Of a stretch of 64,000 nucleotides of DNA, positions 50,998 through 59,610 are shown one piece after another. Under the pieces are notes generated by a model that worked only from the letters and a program-made list of their open reading frames with translations, did not search any database and had not been told where the DNA came from. Position 1 is the stretch's first letter; every line of letters starts with the position of its first letter. A program made the translations under genes and the position numbers. Source of the stretch: Streptomyces spinosus. GTDB lineage: Bacteria; Actinomycetota; Actinomycetes; Streptomycetales; Streptomycetaceae. The DNA is taken from positions 62,001 to 126,000 of the forward strand of contig NZ_JAINRC010000021.1 of the NCBI RefSeq assembly GCF_020400655.1. Direction: 5' to 3'.

Positions 50998-52656
50998 ATG
51001 GCTTTTCCGGAAAGCGAGTCCCTGGGTGTCGCGGTGCAGGACGGCACGGCGGCGTATCCCGGTTCAGGCCGGTACGAGGTCCTCGACGGCCGCATGACGC
51101 TCCAGGACGTCGACGAGACCGTCCGCTCGGTGCTGCGCGGCGAGGGCGTGCCACTCGGGGAACCCGCGGAACGGGAGCCCGGCGGTCTCGTGTTCGAACT
51201 GGACGGCACTCCCGTGCAGTTGCGCAGCCGGCCGGTCGCCGACGCGGCCCCGGACACCCTGGATCCCGTCGATCCCCCGGCCGGCCGCACGCAGGTGCTG
51301 CTCACCGCCGCCGGACCGCTCTCCGGGCGGGCCGAGGTCGTCTTCGACCGTCTCGTCGACGCGCTGACCTTGCGCGGCCGGTGCTACACCGACGCGGAGA
51401 TCGACACCATCGTGCGCGGCATGCCGTTGGTCGCCCGCTACGCCGACGAGGAACCGGCCTTCCGTGACTGGGCGTTGATCTTCCGCGACCACTACGTGGA
51501 GAACAGCGTGGGCTTCCTGCTCGGCATGGAGCGGGCCGGCATGGACAAGGAGTGGATCTTCGCGCTGTCCAAGGGCGACCGGACCGAGCACCGCGACCGT
51601 GTCCACGCCTGGTTCCTGCACCGAGGCTACCGGAGCGACACCCTGGACAACTCGGTGATCAACGGCTCGGCCGACACCGCGGCGCGTGCCTACGCCCTGG
51701 CCGTCAACGAGCGGGTGGACGACTTCGTCCGCCAGGCCCACGGCGCGGGCCGCAAGGTGCTGGTGATCGACGACGGCGGTCTGCTCGCGCAGGGCTACGG
51801 AGCCGACGGCGTCCTCGACGAACGCATCGACGGCGCCCTGGAACTGACCGTCAGCGGGCTGAAGCGCATCACGAACGCCCCCGGTGGACTGACCGTCCCG
51901 GTGCTGAACATGGCCCGTTCGAGGCTGAAGAGCATGCTCGGCTACAACGAGATAGCCGACTCCTGCGTGCGCCGGCTGCGTGCCGTGCTGCCCGGCGAGA
52001 AGTTCATCGGCCGTCACGTACTGCTGCTGGGCTACGGCACGCTGGGGGGCCGGGTGGCACACGCGCTGCGCGCGCTGGGCTGCCGCGTCGCCGTGGTGGA
52101 CACGGACATCCTGGCGCTGATCACGGCAGCCGAGCACGGCTACGAGACGTACACCAGCGCGGGCGAGGCGCTGAGCGCCCACGCCCCCTTCCTCGTCATC
52201 GGCAACACCGGTGAGCTGGCGATCACCCACGACGATCTGCCGCTGCTGCCCGACGGCGTGTACCTCGCGGGTTTCGCCACCAAGGACTTCAGCCTGCTCA
52301 GCGAGGGCTTCGAGGGGCTTGGGTCCACGACGATCCCCCATGTCGGCGTCCGCTACGCCCTGCCCACGGGCACCACGGCCACCCTGCTGGGCGACGGCCG
52401 CTCGCTCAACCTCTTCGAGTACGAGGGCATCGCCAACCGCGGTTACGACGCCTACCGGGCCGGCACCCTGATCGCCGCCAAGACGCTGTGCCGGGAGGCC
52501 GGGCGGCTCGGGCCCGGACTCCATCTGGAACCCGTGGACCGGGCGATCGACGACGCGGGGCTGTTCGCCGCCTACTACGAGGAGTACCTGGCCTCCGGCG
52601 CCCGCCGCCCCGCCGCGCCGGCCGCTCCCGCGGGCACGACCCCGGAGACCCGGTGA
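50998..52656 (+). CDS. S-adenosylhomocysteine-hydrolase-like NAD-binding protein
   Basis: 552-aa protein. The C-terminal half has the NAD-binding Rossmann domain of S-adenosylhomocysteine hydrolases (HVLLLGYGTLGGRVAHALRA, HAPFLVIGNTGELAITHDDL) and an upstream VIDDGGLLAQGY. The N-terminal about 150 residues are unlike hydrolases. The canonical Lys/Asp-Asn catalytic block is replaced by MARSRLKSMLGYNEIADSC. So it is probably a dehydrogenase-like enzyme acting on another substrate, or a divergent SAH recycler for the radical SAM methyl transfer. A long leader with GAAGAGG precedes the ATG. It overlaps the next gene by 4 bp. Confidence 0.8.
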   Translation: MAFPESESLGVAVQDGTAAYPGSGRYEVLDGRMTLQDVDETVRSVLRGEGVPLGEPAEREPGGLVFELDGTPVQLRSRPVADAAPDTLDPVDPPAGRTQVLLTAAGPLSGRAEVVFDRLVDALTLRGRCYTDAEIDTIVRGMPLVARYADEEPAFRDWALIFRDHYVENSVGFLLGMERAGMDKEWIFALSKGDRTEHRDRVHAWFLHRGYRSDTLDNSVINGSADTAARAYALAVNERVDDFVRQAHGAGRKVLVIDDGGLLAQGYGADGVLDERIDGALELTVSGLKRITNAPGGLTVPVLNMARSRLKSMLGYNEIADSCVRRLRAVLPGEKFIGRHVLLLGYGTLGGRVAHALRALGCRVAVVDTDILALITAAEHGYETYTSAGEALSAHAPFLVIGNTGELAITHDDLPLLPDGVYLAGFATKDFSLLSEGFEGLGSTTIPHVGVRYALPTGTTATLLGDGRSLNLFEYEGIANRGYDAYRAGTLIAAKTLCREAGRLGPGLHLEPVDRAIDDAGLFAAYYEEYLASGARRPAAPAAPAGTTPETR

Positions 52657-53777
52657 GGCCCCGCGTGTCCGGCACCCACGTCTGCGTGATCGGCTACGGG
52701 GCCGCGGGCCGGCTGCACCAACAGCTGCTGGCCGACCTCGGCTTCGACGTCAGCGTGGTCGATCCCGCCCCGGGCACCCCGCCCACCGGGATCCCGGTCT
52801 TCGACCGGGCCGAGCAGGCCGTCCGCCACCGGCCCGTGGACGTCTGGTCGGTGTGCTCGCCGACCGCCACCCACGTCGCGACGACGGCGGACGTGCTCGC
52901 CGTCGATCCCCGGGCCCGGCTGCTGGTGGAGAAGCCGCTGTGCCGCACCTGGGAGATTCCCGAGCTGACCTCTTTGCTGGACCGCCATCCCGAGGCCCGT
53001 CTGGTGGTCATGGACCAGTACCGGCACTCGCAGGCGATGGCCCTGCTGCGGACGCTGCGGCGGGAGCTGGCGCCCCGGCACGCGCTGCGGGCGGTCCGTG
53101 TCGGGTTCGGCAAGGACCGGCGGGCCGACATCGCGGCGGGGCGGTTCGTCGACCACGACTACGGCGTCTTCGGCTACGAGTGGCTGCACATGCTGGCCCT
53201 TGTGCGCGGCGCGCTGCCACCGGAGACGTACGACCGCTACATGGGCACCAGCCCGCAGGAGTGCGGTCTGCGGGTGGCGACCGATCCGGAACTGACCAGC
53301 ACCGCCGCCCACGAGCAGGCCGCGGCCGACGGGGTGGACGTGGAGTTGTACTCCACCATCGTCGGTCCCGACCCGTCCGGGCGGGTGGCCGTGCCGGCCT
53401 GGTTCGACCGGCCCACCGCGGCCGGGGAGAGCCGGCAGCGCCATGTCGAAATGCTCGTCGGGCCCGTGCGCTTCGGACTGGACCTGGACCCGGTGACCCT
53501 GCCGCGCGGCACCCGGCTGCCACGCAACACCCACCGGCTCGCCGTGGAGGGCCCGGACCTGCGGCGCGAGTGGCTGGTCCACGACTCGCCCCTGGACAAC
53601 GCCCTGCGCTGGTCGGTCGCCACGCTGCTGTCCCCCGCCGGTCCGCCCGGCCTCGACCTGCGCGGTGTGGCGCGCATCGGCCTGCTGGCCGACACCGCCC
53701 ACCCCGCCGGCCGGCAGGCCCCCGCCCTACGCGACACCGCCCGCCCCGCTCCCCGGCCGCCCTCCGTCCGTACGTGA
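52653..53777 (+). CDS. Gfo/Idh/MocA-family oxidoreductase (divergent)
   Basis: 374-aa protein with the N-terminal NAD(P) motif VIGYGAAGRLHQQLL and the family motif LLVEKPLCRTWEI. The C-terminal half lacks the usual Gly-rich/His-x2-Asp active-site block; FVDHDYGVFGYEWLHMLALV stands in its place, so the substrate site is unusual. The GTG start overlaps the SAHH-like stop as GTGA. The last about 30 residues are a Pro/Arg-rich tail. Probably acts on the same intermediate as the preceding enzyme. Confidence 0.85.
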   Translation: MRPRVSGTHVCVIGYGAAGRLHQQLLADLGFDVSVVDPAPGTPPTGIPVFDRAEQAVRHRPVDVWSVCSPTATHVATTADVLAVDPRARLLVEKPLCRTWEIPELTSLLDRHPEARLVVMDQYRHSQAMALLRTLRRELAPRHALRAVRVGFGKDRRADIAAGRFVDHDYGVFGYEWLHMLALVRGALPPETYDRYMGTSPQECGLRVATDPELTSTAAHEQAAADGVDVELYSTIVGPDPSGRVAVPAWFDRPTAAGESRQRHVEMLVGPVRFGLDLDPVTLPRGTRLPRNTHRLAVEGPDLRREWLVHDSPLDNALRWSVATLLSPAGPPGLDLRGVARIGLLADTAHPAGRQAPALRDTARPAPRPPSVRT

Positions 53778-53850
53778 CACCGCTCGTCCCGGGCCCCTCC
53801 GCCCGGAGCGGGTTCGGCACACCGGCCGTCCCGGCGGTCCGTGCCCACAC

Positions 53851-53910
53851 GCCTCCGGCCGGTCGCGCACGCATCCGGCCGGTCCCGAGCGCATCCGGCC
53901 GGTCATGCCC
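53851..53910 (+). repeat. Three 20-bp tandem repeats upstream of the second oxidoreductase
   Basis: Units at 53851, 53871 and 53891 share GC-x-TCCGGCCGGTC followed by variable bases. The 20-bp period is close to two helical turns, so bound proteins would line up on one face. They lie 250 bp before the next start, within a 382-bp gene-free interval. Confidence 0.65.
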
Positions 53911-54159
53911 GCCGTTCCCTGTGGCGGGCGCTGCGGCCGGGTCCCGTCGGACGCTCGGCCGGCACCTCGCCGTACGACAGGCCCGCTCGGGCCCGCGACG
54001 GCGCGGCGCCCGTGAGCGGCCGGGGCCCGGGGAACGTGACCCGGGCGCCACCGGGCGGAGCACCCGGCCGACCGCGACGACCGGGAGTGCCGTCTCACCA
54101 TGCTCCGCTCCCCCCACCACACGGCCTGCGTCATGGCCCCGACTGGATGAGAGGTTCCC

Positions 54160-55263
54160 TTGCTGACGTTCGGAGTGATCGGCTGCGGGTCGATCGGCGG
54201 TTTCCTGGCCCGGCTGCTGACCCGTGAGGACGAGGAGCTGGCCGGCCGGGCACGGCTGGCCGCGGTCGCCGGCCGGGATCGGGCGCGTGCCGGGGCGCTG
54301 GCGGCCGAAGTGGGCCGCCCCGCGACCGGCGTGGCGGAGCTGCTGGCCCGGCGGGACGTGGACGCCGTGCTCGTGTGCACGCCGAGCGGCACCCACGCGG
54401 GGCTGGCCGAGGCGGCGCTGCGTGCCGGCAAGCACGTGCTGGTGGAGAAGCCCGTCGATGTGACGCCGCAGGCCGCCGACCACCTGATCGCCGTGGCCCG
54501 GCAGACGGGGCGGACGCTCGGCGTGGTCTCCCAGCACCGCTTCGACCCCGCCGCCCGGCTGGCCCGTTCGGCGATCGAGTCCGGGCGGCTGGGCCGGGTC
54601 ACCTCCGTCATGACGGAGCTGTCCTGGTGGCGCGGTCCGCGGTACTACGAGTCCGGTACCTGGCGCGGCACCCCCGACCTGGACGGCGGCGGGGCGCTGA
54701 TGAACCAGGCGATCCACGCGGTCGACCTGGTGCAGTGGCTGGCCGGACCGGTGGTGGAGGTGGCCGCGCACACCGCTCGACTGGCCCACCCCGGCATCGA
54801 GGTGGAGGACCTGGCGACGGCCAGTCTGCGGTTCGCGAACGGCGCGCTGGGCACCTTGCTCGCCACCACGGCCGCCTACCCGGGGCGTACCGCCCGGACC
54901 GCGGTCAACGGGGACCGGGGTTCCGTGGTCATCGACGACGACGAACTCGCCTACCTGCATCTCGCCCGGGAAGGCGAGGACGCGCCGGCGTACGGGGCGT
55001 TCGGCGCCGCCGACCAGTCCGCCGAGTACGCGGCGTCGCTGGTGCGGGACCGTGCCCGGGACGCCGGGGGCCTGCTGTACCAGCCGCACCGGGACCAGCT
55101 CCTGGACTTCTGCGACGCGGTGCGCGAGGGGCGCCCTCCGCTGGTGGACGGCGTGGCCGGACGGCAGGCGGTGGCCGTGGTGACGGCGGTGTACGCGTCC
55201 GCCAGGACCGGCCGCCCACAGCAGGTGGACACCATGGGTGCCGCGGAACGGGCGGGAGTCTGA
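54160..55263 (+). CDS. Gfo/Idh/MocA-family oxidoreductase
   Basis: 367-aa dehydrogenase with VIGCGSIGGFLARLL (NAD binding), VLVEKPVDVTPQA and the canonical active-site block DGGGALMNQAIHAVDLVQWL (His and Asp as in sugar dehydrogenases). Members oxidise or reduce hydroxyl groups of sugars, inositols or cyclitols. The start is TTG with GAGAGG 6 bases upstream. It ends 197 bp before the LAL regulator gene. A sugar- or cyclitol-like building block in the product is a reasonable inference. Confidence 0.9.
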   Translation: MLTFGVIGCGSIGGFLARLLTREDEELAGRARLAAVAGRDRARAGALAAEVGRPATGVAELLARRDVDAVLVCTPSGTHAGLAEAALRAGKHVLVEKPVDVTPQAADHLIAVARQTGRTLGVVSQHRFDPAARLARSAIESGRLGRVTSVMTELSWWRGPRYYESGTWRGTPDLDGGGALMNQAIHAVDLVQWLAGPVVEVAAHTARLAHPGIEVEDLATASLRFANGALGTLLATTAAYPGRTARTAVNGDRGSVVIDDDELAYLHLAREGEDAPAYGAFGAADQSAEYAASLVRDRARDAGGLLYQPHRDQLLDFCDAVREGRPPLVDGVAGRQAVAVVTAVYASARTGRPQQVDTMGAAERAGV

Positions 55264-55460
55264 CGACATGAACAGGAAGGATCGCCCTTCGCCGGCCGTC
55301 TGGCGTTCCTTAACGGAAGTCAAAAAGATGACAAAATGGCGGGCGTGATCGGGCGGCTCACCCGGCCTGACCTACACTCGATCTTCGACGGACGGGGGGC
55401 CACTCGTCGCGCCGGAAAGCAAGCACCGGGCGGCGCCGTGCATGTGAACAGGGCGGTGCC

Positions 55461-58445
55461 ATGCGCAGGGAGAACTGCGACTTATGTTCCACGCCGTTCG
55501 GTGACCTCCTCCGGGAGGCCGAACGGCGCAGTGGCGTCCTGGTCCTGCAAGGAGGGCCAGGAACTGGAAAAACGTTTTTCCTGGAAGAGACGAAAAGACG
55601 TGCCCTGACATCCGGTTCCTTATGCCTGCACGCCACCGGATTCCGCGAGGAACGCGACATACCCTTTTCGGTCGTCGAACAGTTCCTCCACGTCCCCGGA
55701 ATTCCCGAGAGCATACGGGCGGCCGTGCGGCAGCTCGTGAAGGGTGCGGCACCCGCCACACCGACCGGCCCCGCCTCCGCGCACCTCTTACGTGATCTCG
55801 TCTCCGCTCTGGTCGCGGCGGCCAGCAACAGCGGCATCCTCGTCCTCGTCGACGACGCCCAGTACACGGACCCGGCCTCACAGGCCTGTCTGCTCTATCT
55901 CGCCCGCCGCGCCCAGTCCCACGACATCACCTTCGTGGTGGCCTATCCGCACATCCTGCGCGAAGGCATGCGCGCCCACCTGGAGTTCGTCGGCATCCCC
56001 GGCGCCCGCCTCATCGAGGCCGCCGGCCTGCGGGAGCAGGAGGTCCGGGAGCTGCTGGTCGACGGGCTCGGTGCCGAAGCGGCCGCCCGGCTGGCCGCAC
56101 CGGTCCACCGGATCAGCGGCGGCAACCCGGCCCTGGCCACCGCGCTCGTCCGCGACCTGCTCCTGGCGGGAACCGCCATTCCCGAGGCGTCCGTCCCGGT
56201 CGGCGACGCCTTCCGGACCGCCTACCTCGCCTGCCTGGTGCGCCACCCGAACCTCGCGCAGACCGTCCAGGCCCTCGCCGTGCTGGGTGACGCCGCGACT
56301 CCCGCACGAGTCGCCCACCTGCTGGAGTGCACCACCAAGGAGACCGGGCGGCACATCGCGGAACTCGAACGGGCGGGTCTGCTCGGGGACGACGGCTTCC
56401 GGCATCCGGCCGTCCCGGGTGCCGTCCTGGGCATGCTCGACGCGGAACTGCCGGGCCTGCACCGGCGGGCCGCCGAGCTGCTGTTCGCGCAGGGCGCGCC
56501 GGCACTCGCCGTCGCCCGGCACCTGGTGGCCGCGGACGAGCCCCCCGCCCCGTCCCGGGTGCGGGTGCTGCGGCACGCCGCGCAGCAGCTCGTCAGGGCA
56601 GGGCGCCCGGACGAGGCACTCGCCTGCCTCCGCCTGGCCGACCGGGCCGGCCTCGACGAACGAGAGCGCAGCAGGATCACGGCCGCGCTGGTCGGCACGC
56701 TGTGCCGCGTCAATCCCCTGGCGGCGGAGCCGGAGGTGCGCCGGCTGCTGGCCGCGGCGCGCGCCGGGCAGGCCGACTGTTCCGCGCTGCGGCTCCTCGT
56801 CACCTGGTTCCTCTGGTTCGGCTGCCACGACCAGGCACGCGAGGTGATGGCCCTGCTGGTCGCGACGTGCGAGCCGTCCCACGCACACGACGGTGTGCAG
56901 GGCTTCCACGCGCTGATCGGCTGCCTGTGGCCGAAGTTGCTGGACGATGCGGCGGTGCGTCTGTACCTGTGCACCGCCCGGGACGTCACCGCGTCCGTCC
57001 GGTACGGCGCGACGCCGATGCCTCCGTTCCCCGCCGCGCCCGACGACTCCGGCGGCCGGCCGCGGCTTCCGGCGCCCGCGACCTGCGTCGACGGAACTGA
57101 CAACGATGCCGCGGAGCGGCGGCCCGCGCCGGCGGTCGTGGACGCCCACCGGTTCTGGGAGTCGGATCTCGCGACCGTACTGGAACTGATGCAGAAGGGC
57201 GAGACGGCGCTCGCCGGCCGGTTCTGCGAGGAGCAGTGGCACCGCCTTACCGGGCCGGAACTGCCGGCCCGGCAGGCGTTCCAGGCCGCTCTGCGCGCGC
57301 ACATCCGGTGGAGCCTGGGAGACCTGCGCACGGCGGTGGCCTGTGCCGCCTCCGCCCTGGACCTGCTGCCCGACCACAGCTGGGGCGTCGCGGTCGGCTT
57401 GCCGCTGTCGGTCCTCATCGCCGCGCACACCCTCATGGGCGATCCGGGACAGGCGGCCCGGTACCTGGAGCGTCCGGTCCCCGACGAGATGTGGGACTCC
57501 TCCTTCGGCCCGCTGTACCGGATGGCCCGCGGACGCCACCTGCTGGAGACGGGCCGGCCGCGCGCGGCACTGAACGAATTCCTCGCGTGCCCCGCGTCCG
57601 ACGAGGCCCCTCAGGCGAACGTGCTCGGCCCTCTCGGCCGGCGCGCCTGCGTGGCGGAGGCCTACCTGGCCCTCGGCGAGACCGAGCGAGCCCGGGGAAC
57701 GGCCGTCACCGAACTCATGCGGGCCCACCGGCCGGCCGACGCCCGCGGCCGCGCCCTGCTGGCCCTGGCCGCCGTCGACGGGCCGGAGCGGCGCAGGCAT
57801 CACCTGGAGGAGGCGGAGCGCGTGCTGCGCGCGGCGGGCAGCCGGCTCTCGCTCGCCCGGGCCCTCGCCCACCTCAGCCAGGTGGACCTGGCGGACGGTC
57901 ATACCCGTACCGCGCGGGCACGGTGGAGGGAGGCGCTGAGCCTGGCCACCGAATGCGGCGCGCCCCACCTGCTACGGCACCTGGCGACCCCGCACGACGA
58001 GCCCTCGCCGGCGGCCGAGCCCCTCCTGGCGGAACGCGGCCACCCGGCGGGAGCCGGTGTCCCGCCGACGGTCACCGTCGCCGTCGGCAGTCTGACGGAG
58101 GCCGAGTGGCGGGTCGCCTCGCTCGCCGCGTCGGGCAGGTCGAACCGGCAGATCGCCACCCGGCTGTACATCACGGTGAGCACCGTGGAGCAGCACCTGA
58201 CCCGCGTGTACCGCAAGCTCTGCGTACGCCGCCGGTCGGACCTGGCAGACCTGCTGGGGCTCCAGCACCAGGCGGGGGAACCGGCCCGCTGCGCTCCCCT
58301 CCCGGGCCGCCCCGAGCACGGCTCCACGTCCGGCGTGCCCACCGCGCCGCCCGGCTCTCAGCCCTCCCCCGAGGACGACCGGCGGGCCAGGGGCGCCCGG
58401 CGTACGCGAGCAGCGCACACGACGGCGTCCCGTGCCGGACCGTGA
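55461..58445 (+). CDS. LAL-type (large LuxR) cluster regulator with three TTA codons
   Basis: 994-aa ATP-dependent activator. Walker A is GGPGTGKT (residues 31-38), Walker B ILVLVDDAQ, a long helical-repeat middle follows, and the C-terminal LuxR helix-turn-helix is LTEAEWRVASLAASGRSNRQ with VSTVEQHLTRVYRKL. Three Leu codons are TTA, at residues 8, 54 and 110 (55482, 55620, 55788); in Streptomyces these depend on the bldA tRNA. The upstream 200 bp are AT-richer than the surroundings (TTCCTTAACGGAA at 55306). This is the probable pathway-specific regulator. Confidence 0.92.
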   Translation: MRRENCDLCSTPFGDLLREAERRSGVLVLQGGPGTGKTFFLEETKRRALTSGSLCLHATGFREERDIPFSVVEQFLHVPGIPESIRAAVRQLVKGAAPATPTGPASAHLLRDLVSALVAAASNSGILVLVDDAQYTDPASQACLLYLARRAQSHDITFVVAYPHILREGMRAHLEFVGIPGARLIEAAGLREQEVRELLVDGLGAEAAARLAAPVHRISGGNPALATALVRDLLLAGTAIPEASVPVGDAFRTAYLACLVRHPNLAQTVQALAVLGDAATPARVAHLLECTTKETGRHIAELERAGLLGDDGFRHPAVPGAVLGMLDAELPGLHRRAAELLFAQGAPALAVARHLVAADEPPAPSRVRVLRHAAQQLVRAGRPDEALACLRLADRAGLDERERSRITAALVGTLCRVNPLAAEPEVRRLLAAARAGQADCSALRLLVTWFLWFGCHDQAREVMALLVATCEPSHAHDGVQGFHALIGCLWPKLLDDAAVRLYLCTARDVTASVRYGATPMPPFPAAPDDSGGRPRLPAPATCVDGTDNDAAERRPAPAVVDAHRFWESDLATVLELMQKGETALAGRFCEEQWHRLTGPELPARQAFQAALRAHIRWSLGDLRTAVACAASALDLLPDHSWGVAVGLPLSVLIAAHTLMGDPGQAARYLERPVPDEMWDSSFGPLYRMARGRHLLETGRPRAALNEFLACPASDEAPQANVLGPLGRRACVAEAYLALGETERARGTAVTELMRAHRPADARGRALLALAAVDGPERRRHHLEEAERVLRAAGSRLSLARALAHLSQVDLADGHTRTARARWREALSLATECGAPHLLRHLATPHDEPSPAAEPLLAERGHPAGAGVPPTVTVAVGSLTEAEWRVASLAASGRSNRQIATRLYITVSTVEQHLTRVYRKLCVRRRSDLADLLGLQHQAGEPARCAPLPGRPEHGSTSGVPTAPPGSQPSPEDDRRARGARRTRAAHTTASRAGP

Positions 58446-58583
58446 CCGACCGTCCGGACAGACGGTGCCTCGCCCGGCACCGCACGGGCGAGGCGCTGCG
58501 GAGCCTTCGCCGTCGGCGCCGGCGCGGCAGCGGCTGGGCGAACCGTGTCCGACGGGTGGGCGGCCCGGTCCGAACGGCAGGGC

Positions 58584-59504
58584 CTATGCGCTGCGGGGCC
58601 GGCGGCCCGCTGTCTTCTTCGCGGCCGGCTTCTTCGCCGGGGTCTTCTTGGCGGGCTGTTTCTTCGCCGCGGCCTTCTTCGGCGGCGGAAGCTCGTGCAC
58701 CTCGGCCGGGCCGGCGTGTTCTCCTCGGGATGCCTTCGCCTTCGACACCGATTCCTGCAGCGCGGCCATCAGGTCCAGTACCGCGGCCGGCTCTTCGGGC
58801 TCCGGTGCCTCAGGCAGTGGCTTGCTCTCGCGTTTCGCCTCGATGAGCTGCGCGACGGCCTCGGTGTAGCGGTCCTGGAACTCGGGGCCCTCCAGCTCGT
58901 CCACCGTCATGGTGTCCATGAGCGCGAGTGCGCCCTCGATCTCCGCCTCGGACACCTCGGTCGGCGGCGGCAGCAGCTCGGTGGGGTCGCGGATCTCGTC
59001 GGGCCAGCGCATGGCGTGCAGGACCAGGACGTCGTCGCGCACCCGCAGCAGGCCTAGTCTCTCCCGGCCGGACCAGGCGTATTTGGCGACGGCCACCTTC
59101 GACGACCGTGACAGGGCCTTGACCAGGAGTTTGTACGGTTTGGCCGCGACCTGGCCGGCGGGCTGGAGATAGTAGCCGTCGGCGATGCGGATCGGGTCGA
59201 CCGACTCCAGGGGGACGAACGCGTCGATCTCGATCGCCCTGGCGGTCGGCAGGGGCAGGTTGCCGAGGTCCTCGTCGGTGATCGGGATGACCTGCGTCCT
59301 GGTCAGCTCGTATCCCTTGCCGATCTCGTCCTGGGAGACCTCGCGGTCCTCCAGCTCGCACACCTTGCGGTAGCGGACACGTCCCTGGTCTGGCAGGTGG
59401 TACTGGTGGAAGTGGATGCTGTGGTCCTCGGTGGCGCTGACCACCTGGATCGGCACCGTGACCAGGCCGAAGGAGATCGCGCCGGACCAGATCGCTCGGG
59501 GCAT
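58584..59504 (-). CDS. ku: Ku protein, non-homologous end joining
   Basis: 306-aa bacterial Ku homodimer subunit that binds DNA ends and recruits LigD. The N-terminus MPRAIWSGAISFGLVTVPIQ, KGYELTRTQVIPITDEDL and the DNA-ring region RSSKVAVAKYAWSGRERLGL are typical. The C-terminal tail has alternating Lys, Ala and Pro, as in extended actinomycete Ku proteins that contact DNA outside the ring. ATG 59504 is preferred over 59519. Several Ku paralogues are usual in Streptomyces. Confidence 0.95.
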   Translation of the reverse strand: MPRAIWSGAISFGLVTVPIQVVSATEDHSIHFHQYHLPDQGRVRYRKVCELEDREVSQDEIGKGYELTRTQVIPITDEDLGNLPLPTARAIEIDAFVPLESVDPIRIADGYYLQPAGQVAAKPYKLLVKALSRSSKVAVAKYAWSGRERLGLLRVRDDVLVLHAMRWPDEIRDPTELLPPPTEVSEAEIEGALALMDTMTVDELEGPEFQDRYTEAVAQLIEAKRESKPLPEAPEPEEPAAVLDLMAALQESVSKAKASRGEHAGPAEVHELPPPKKAAAKKQPAKKTPAKKPAAKKTAGRRPRSA

Positions 59505-59610
59505 GGCACACCTTCCCACTCACCCCGAGCACCTTCAGCCTAGAAACATCACGGGCGGCCCGCATGTGTCCGTACCGCCGTGCCCCGGCGCCGGCCACGC
59601 CCCGAGGGGC

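Larger units (their letters stand above)
50112..51002. repeat. Inverted duplication of a divergent leader region
   Basis: Two blocks, 50112-50330 and 50720-51002, mirror each other. Each has at its outer end the same 29-bp start region (CGACGAGAAGAGGT core, ATGGC) reading outwards, and at its inner end a 17-codon conserved ORF start reading inwards. The bases between are only loosely alike. The left block faces the radical SAM gene, the right block drives the SAHH-like gene. Confidence 0.75.

Noticed and set aside
53851..53910. 20-bp repeats as a CRISPR array
   Set aside because: The units adjoin without spacers.
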